In this document: piece after piece, positions 60,219-64,000 of the stretch
Numbering within the stretch: position 1 is the stretch's first letter
Layout: each line of letters starts with the position of its first letter
Source: Hymenobacter ruricola
GTDB taxonomy: Bacteria; Bacteroidota; Bacteroidia; Cytophagales; Hymenobacteraceae
NCBI RefSeq assembly: GCF_015694525.1
Contig: NZ_JADQDM010000003.1
Span: 62,001-126,000 of the forward strand
Length of the DNA stretch: 64,000 nt
Direction of reading: 5' to 3'
The notes under the pieces: generated by a model
Databases searched by the model: none
What the model was told of the DNA's origin: nothing
Seen by the model: the letters and a program-made list of their open reading frames with translations, nothing else
Made by a program: the position numbers and the translations under genes

Positions 60219-63062
60219 ATGAAACGCACCCTCGCCCTGCTGCTCCTGGCCTCGCTCACGGCCCAGGCACAAGCCCCCAAATGGCCCGCCATCACCCAGC
60301 AAGCCAAGCCCTGGACGCGCTGGTGGTGGCAGGGCAGCGCCGTGAACCGGGCCGACCTCACCCGCCTGCTCACCGAGTACGACAAGGCCGGCCTGGGCGG
60401 CCTGGAAATCACGGCCATCTACGGCGTGAAGGGGGCCGAAAGCCAGTTCATCGATTTCCTCTCGCCGAAGTGGATGGACATGCTCACGCACACCCTCACG
60501 GAGGCGGGCCGCCTGGGGCTGGGCATCGACGTGGCGCAGGCTTCGGGCTGGCCCTTCGGCGGGCCCTGGGTGACGCCGGCCGATGCCTCGAAGTACGTGG
60601 CCTACAAAACCTACGAAGTGAAAGGCGGCGCCGGCCTGGCCGAGCCGGTGGCCTTTATGCAAAAGCCCATTGCCAACGCCGTGGGCCACAAAGTCGACCT
60701 CAAGCAGCTGGCCGACCCCGTGGCCGCCAACAAAAACCTGCAAGCCCTGGCCCTGGACCAGGTGCGCTTCGAAAAGCCGCTGCCGCTGCAAGCCCTGATT
60801 GCGTACTCGGACCAGGGCGCTACGGAAGACCTCACCGCCAAAGTCGACGCCAAGGGCAAGCTGGCCTGGACGGCCCCGGCCGGCGCCACCTGGACGCTGT
60901 ACGCGCTGTTTCAGGGCGGGCACGGCAAGCAGGTGGAGCGCGCTGGCCCCGGCGGCGAGGGCGACGTCATCGACCACCTCTCCAAGCCGGCCACGGAACA
61001 TTACCTGGCGCATTTCGACAAGGCCTTTGTGGGGCACAACGTGAAGCCGATTCGGGCCTTCTTCAACGACTCCTACGAGGTGGACGACGCCCAGGGCGAG
61101 GCCAACTGGACCCCGCAGCTGTTCGCCGAATTTGGCCGACGCCGGGGCTACGACCTGCGCCAGCACCTGCCCGCCTTGTTCGGCAAAGCCAGCGCGGACG
61201 AAAACCAGCGCGTGCTCACCGACTACCGCGAAACGGTGTCGGAGCTGCTGCTCGAAAACTACACCCAAACCTGGGGCGCCTGGGCCAAAACCCACGACGC
61301 CCTGATTCGCAACCAGGCCCACGGCTCGCCGGCGAATATCCTGGATTTGTACGCCGCCACCGACATTCCCGAGACGGAAGGGGAAAACCTCACGCGCATC
61401 AAGTTCGCCTCCTCGGCCGCGCACGTCGCGGGCAAGCCGCTGACTTCGGCCGAAACGGCGACCTGGGAAAATGACCATTTCCTGAGCAAGCTGAGCGACG
61501 TGAAAAAGGCCGTCGACCGCATGCTGCTCGGCGGCGTCAACCACGTGTTTTACCACGGCACGGCCTACTCGCCGGCGGCCGCGAAGTGGCCCGGCTGGCT
61601 GTTCTACGCCGCCGTGGAGTTCAACCCGCAAAACCCCTTCTGGACGGATTTTGGCAAGCTGAACCAATACACGGCCCGCTGCCAGAGCTTCCTGCAGGCC
61701 GGCCAGCCCAGCAACGACGTGCTGCTGTATTTGCCGCAGTCCGACGCCTACACCCGCCCCGGCAAGGTGCTGTTGCAACACTTCGATGGCATCGACCACG
61801 GCTTCAAGGGCCTGCCCGTAGAAGCCACCAGCGAGTTGCTGCTGGCCAAAGGCTACGGCTACGATTTCATCTCCGACAAGCAGGTGCTGGACGTGAAAAA
61901 CGCCGGCGCCGCCCTCGCCACCAGCGGCGGCGCCCGCTACCAGACCCTGCTGGTGCCCGACGCCCACCTCATGCCGCTCCTCACCCTGGAGCAGCTGCTG
62001 CGCCTGGCCACCAACGGCGCCACCATCCTGTTTCAGAACCAAACGCCGGCCGACGTGCCCGGCCTCGGCAACCTCGAAAACCGGCGCGTGAACTTCCAGA
62101 AGCTGCTGGCCCAGTTCAAGTTCAAAGACTCCCAGGGCGGCGTGCGCCAGGCCACCGTGGGCAAGGGCCGCGTGCTGCTGGGCCCCGACGTGGACCAGCT
62201 CCTGGCCAAAGCCGGCGTGCGCCGCGAAACGCTGGTCGATAACGGCCTGCAGTTCATCCGGCGCGGCCGGGCGGGCGGCCACACCTACTTCCTGGCCAAC
62301 TGGGGCGACCAGCCCGTAGCCGCCTGGGTGCCCCTGGCCACCGCCGCCAAATCGGCCGCCCTCTACAACCCCATGACCGAGCAAAACGGCCTGGCCGCCG
62401 TGCGCGCCACCGCCCAGGGCACCCCCGAAGTGTACGTGCAGCTGGCCCCCGGCGAAACCTGCCTCCTCGACACCAACGAAGCCGCTGCCACCGGCCCCGG
62501 CTACCCCTACCACACCCTGGCCGCCGCGCCCCAGCCCCTGGCGGCGCCCTGGGACCTGAGCTTCCTCATGGGCGGCCCGGAGCTGCCGGCCAAGCAGCAG
62601 GTGCGCGACCTGGCCTCCTGGACCACGCTGGCGGGCGAGGCGGGCCAGAAGTTCTCCGGCACCGCGGCCTACACCACCACCTTCGCTATGCCCGAAGGCC
62701 CTGCCGACGGCTGGCTGCTCAACCTGGGCCGCGTGGCCCAGAGCGCCCGCGTGCAGCTCAACGGCCAGCTCGTGGCCACCCTGCTCGGCCCCGTGTACCA
62801 GGTGTATTTGCCCAAATACCAGCTCAAACCCACCAACACCCTCACCGTGACGGTGAGCAACCTCATGGCCAACCGCATCGAGGACCTGGACCGCAGCCAC
62901 GTCGACTGGAAGGTTTTCTACAACATCAACATGGCTGCCAAGCTCAAGGAAAACCGCGGCGCCGACGGCCTCTTCACCGCCGAGAAGTGGGCGCCGCAGG
63001 AGTCCGGCCTGCTCGGTCCGGTCACGCTCACGCCGGCTTCGGTGGGCGCGCCGGCGCAGTAG
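60219..63062 (+). CDS. GH106-family alpha-L-rhamnosidase-like enzyme
   Basis: A 947-residue exported protein. The signal peptide MKRTLALLLLASLTAQAQ is followed by PKWPAITQQAKPWTRWWWQG, the GH106 opening. Further family stretches are GLGIDVAQASGWPFGGPWVT, IRAFFNDSYEVDDAQGEANW, LTSAETATWENDHFLSKLSD and GGVNHVFYHGTAYSP. The C-terminus includes a beta-sandwich (about 780-940) with LNGQLVATLLGPVYQVYLPK. GH106 enzymes release alpha-linked L-rhamnose, consistent with rhamnogalacturonan I. The three enzymes PL22, GH105 and GH106 together fit degradation of pectin backbones. Confidence 0.88.
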   Translation: MKRTLALLLLASLTAQAQAPKWPAITQQAKPWTRWWWQGSAVNRADLTRLLTEYDKAGLGGLEITAIYGVKGAESQFIDFLSPKWMDMLTHTLTEAGRLGLGIDVAQASGWPFGGPWVTPADASKYVAYKTYEVKGGAGLAEPVAFMQKPIANAVGHKVDLKQLADPVAANKNLQALALDQVRFEKPLPLQALIAYSDQGATEDLTAKVDAKGKLAWTAPAGATWTLYALFQGGHGKQVERAGPGGEGDVIDHLSKPATEHYLAHFDKAFVGHNVKPIRAFFNDSYEVDDAQGEANWTPQLFAEFGRRRGYDLRQHLPALFGKASADENQRVLTDYRETVSELLLENYTQTWGAWAKTHDALIRNQAHGSPANILDLYAATDIPETEGENLTRIKFASSAAHVAGKPLTSAETATWENDHFLSKLSDVKKAVDRMLLGGVNHVFYHGTAYSPAAAKWPGWLFYAAVEFNPQNPFWTDFGKLNQYTARCQSFLQAGQPSNDVLLYLPQSDAYTRPGKVLLQHFDGIDHGFKGLPVEATSELLLAKGYGYDFISDKQVLDVKNAGAALATSGGARYQTLLVPDAHLMPLLTLEQLLRLATNGATILFQNQTPADVPGLGNLENRRVNFQKLLAQFKFKDSQGGVRQATVGKGRVLLGPDVDQLLAKAGVRRETLVDNGLQFIRRGRAGGHTYFLANWGDQPVAAWVPLATAAKSAALYNPMTEQNGLAAVRATAQGTPEVYVQLAPGETCLLDTNEAAATGPGYPYHTLAAAPQPLAAPWDLSFLMGGPELPAKQQVRDLASWTTLAGEAGQKFSGTAAYTTTFAMPEGPADGWLLNLGRVAQSARVQLNGQLVATLLGPVYQVYLPKYQLKPTNTLTVTVSNLMANRIEDLDRSHVDWKVFYNINMAAKLKENRGADGLFTAEKWAPQESGLLGPVTLTPASVGAPAQ

Positions 63063-63133
63063 GGCAGGGGCAGGGCCAGGTTCTTGCCAGGGTTTTCAAC
63101 TGCACAAGTGGCCCGTCATGCGGACAAGTAGTT

Positions 63134-63222
63134 CGTCAGGTCGAGCTTGTCGAGACATCCCGCGTGCAGCAGTAATCAGTTGCTCTGGCCCGCGGGCTGT
63201 CCCGGCTGCGCTCGACCTCACG
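63134..63222. repeat. Long-hairpin dispersed repeat, copy 11 (degenerate)
   Basis: The left arm CGTCAGGTCGAGCTTGTCGA from 63134 and the right arm ending at 63222 (CTGCGCTCGACCTCACG) pair with several mismatches. The loop still carries CAGTAATCAG. A detached half copy (CCCGTCATGCGGAC) precedes it at 63113. It is the most decayed copy after the GTCATTGCG variant. Confidence 0.65.
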
Positions 63223-63239
63223 CTTGGTAAGTCAGTACT

Positions 63240-63535
63240 CACCAGAATTTCCTGATAGCAGGAGGGTGCGGGAAGGTTTCAGGTAGTCAGGGTGACAGCT
63301 TTGTAATTGTGAGTGAATTACAACCTGACTGGCACGCAGCAGAACGGAAAAAGATTGGGTGGGAGTCCTCTTTCGTCCGTCTCTGCGGCGTGCCACGTCA
63401 GTGTTGCCATGTAGCGCCAACGATTAAAATCTGTGGTTGGGGCCGGCCACTACGAAAGCATGAAGGTTACAAGTGAGTTTTAGTGAAACAAGTAGAGTCG
63501 AAGAGGCGGCCTCCCCTGGGGGCCGCTTCTTTTTT
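63240..63535 (+). ncRNA. Candidate structured RNA of unknown class
   Basis: No gene fits here, yet the segment shows ordered pairing on the plus strand. TGTAATT (63302-63308) pairs with AATTACA (63316-63322). A long bulged stem begins CAACCTGAC (63321-63329), continues GGCACGCAGCAG (63331-63342) and AACGGAAAAAGA, and closes with 63368-63406 (TCTTTCGTCCG ... GCGTGCC ... GTTG). A further GTGG/CCAC stem lies at 63433-63450. A terminator with a T-run follows at 63501-63535. No known RNA motif (tmRNA tag, RNase P or SRP signatures) was recognised, and no clear promoter was found. Start and strand are inferred. Confidence 0.4.
63501..63535 (+). terminator. Rho-independent terminator with T-run
   Basis: AAGAGGCGGCC (63501-63511) pairs with GGCCGCTTCTT (63521-63531), with one G-T wobble, followed by TTTTTGG. 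The nearest plus-strand protein gene ends 440 bp upstream, which suggests that another transcript ends here; it also lies just after the 3' end of the convergent LutC-like gene. Confidence 0.75.
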
Positions 63536-63550
63536 GGACAGTTTCCTAGC

Positions 63551-64000
63551 TCAGTACAGCAGCACTACGAGGCTGCGCGCGCCGTGCGCCCCAATCACCA
63601 GCGACTGCTCGATGTCGGCCGTCTTGGATGGGCCGGCCACGAACTTGCCGTAGCCACCGGTGCCGGGCAGCTGCGCGTAGGCCTGGTGCATGGTGGCCAC
63701 GATGCGCCGGTGGTCGAGCACCAGCGCCAGGTGCTGGGTGATGGTGGGCAGCGCCCGGTGCAGCATATTGGCCTCCGGGAGCCAGACGGCGCCGTTCTCG
63801 GCCACCCCGATTTCGCCCGGCAGCACGGCCAGGTCGATTTCGGCCAGGATGCCGGTCGACGTCTGCGCATCCACGGGTACCGTGCCGCGGAACAGGGGCG
63901 AGGCCGTGTTGCGCGCCTCTGGGAAAAGCTGCTGCAAAGTGGGCACGAGGCTGCCCAGCCCCTCCAGCCACACCACCGTGCCGCCGATGCCGGCCAGCAC
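63551..64000 (-). CDS. lutC: LutC/LUD-domain protein, 5' end beyond the window
   Basis: A partial protein of at least 149 residues, reading in from the right edge on the minus strand, so its N-terminus is missing. The visible part, LAEIDLAVLPGEIGVAENGA then VWLPEANMLHRALPTITQHL, and the C-terminal KTADIEQSLVIGAHGARSLV match the LUD (lactate utilisation) domain of LutC. LutABC oxidises L-lactate through iron-sulfur proteins; lutA and lutB would be expected further right on this strand. It ends near the terminator of the candidate RNA. Confidence 0.85.
   Translation of the reverse strand: MLAGIGGTVVWLEGLGSLVPTLQQLFPEARNTASPLFRGTVPVDAQTSTGILAEIDLAVLPGEIGVAENGAVWLPEANMLHRALPTITQHLALVLDHRRIVATMHQAYAQLPGTGGYGKFVAGPSKTADIEQSLVIGAHGARSLVVLLY

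Noticed and set aside
63232..63420. 62-codon minus-strand ORF within the candidate RNA region
   Set aside because: No ribosome-binding signal, no recognisable domain, and it overlaps extensive base-pairing segments.

Overview
The window looks like chromosomal DNA of a GC-rich member of the Bacteroidota, most probably Hymenobacter or a close relative in Hymenobacteraceae. Supporting signs are a SusC/SusD pair, two secreted proteins with type IX secretion (T9SS) C-terminal sorting domains, TAnnTTTG-type minus-7 promoter boxes in front of several genes, and many short proteins of the kind common in that genus. The genus assignment is inference. No phage, plasmid, insertion sequence or CRISPR array was seen.

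Layout. Positions 1-2032 hold a membrane protein fragment and an RqcH-like ribosome quality control protein. Positions 2198-16468 (minus strand) are a polysaccharide utilisation locus read right to left: SusC, SusD, GH2, an agarase-like clan GH-A enzyme, a SASA-type esterase, GH3, an SDR dehydrogenase and UxuA. A LacI regulator (16785) is divergent from it. The GH2 enzyme and the UxuA/SDR pair together suggest a uronic-acid-containing glycan whose uronate is carried on through mannonate. Positions 18022-23418 encode a 1798-residue secreted multidomain hydrolase, followed by tRNA-Leu(GAG). Positions 24136-27112 hold a metal and stress group: an iron-permease-like protein, Dps, a VIT-type transporter and PPK2. 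Positions 27205-31911 encode a matrixin-like secreted protease, an ABC exporter and DoxX. Positions 32274-42345 are a signalling region: STAS, CheB, a CheB-CheR-PAS fusion, a PAS histidine kinase and several small proteins. Positions 42526-44509 hold a di-haem peroxidase and two small metal-binding proteins. Positions 44634-50918 carry a GH5-like hydrolase divergent from galK-galT and a second LacI regulator. Positions 51092-56951 hold an exonuclease, a cNMP/CBS/DUF294 protein and membrane proteins. Positions 57271-63062 form a pectin/rhamnogalacturonan set (PL22, GH105, GH106). A truncated LutC-like protein closes the window.

Regulation. A near-palindromic LacI-type operator with core AAACGTTT lies between susC and the first lacI, upstream of the 1798-residue hydrolase, and between the GH5-like gene and galK. 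This suggests one carbohydrate regulon spread over three loci.

The most unusual content is non-coding. Three intergenic arrays (29.3, 39.1 and 59.8 kb) repeat a short core every 21 or 21/22 bp, about two DNA turns, with a different core sequence in each. About a dozen copies of a covarying long-hairpin element sit just after stop codons, and other palindromic families also occur; one copy lies in frame inside a signal peptide. A perfect 43-bp inverted repeat joins the 3' end of a metal-binding gene to a tiny signal-peptide ORF. A structured, terminator-ended intergenic stretch near 63.3 kb may be an unannotated RNA.
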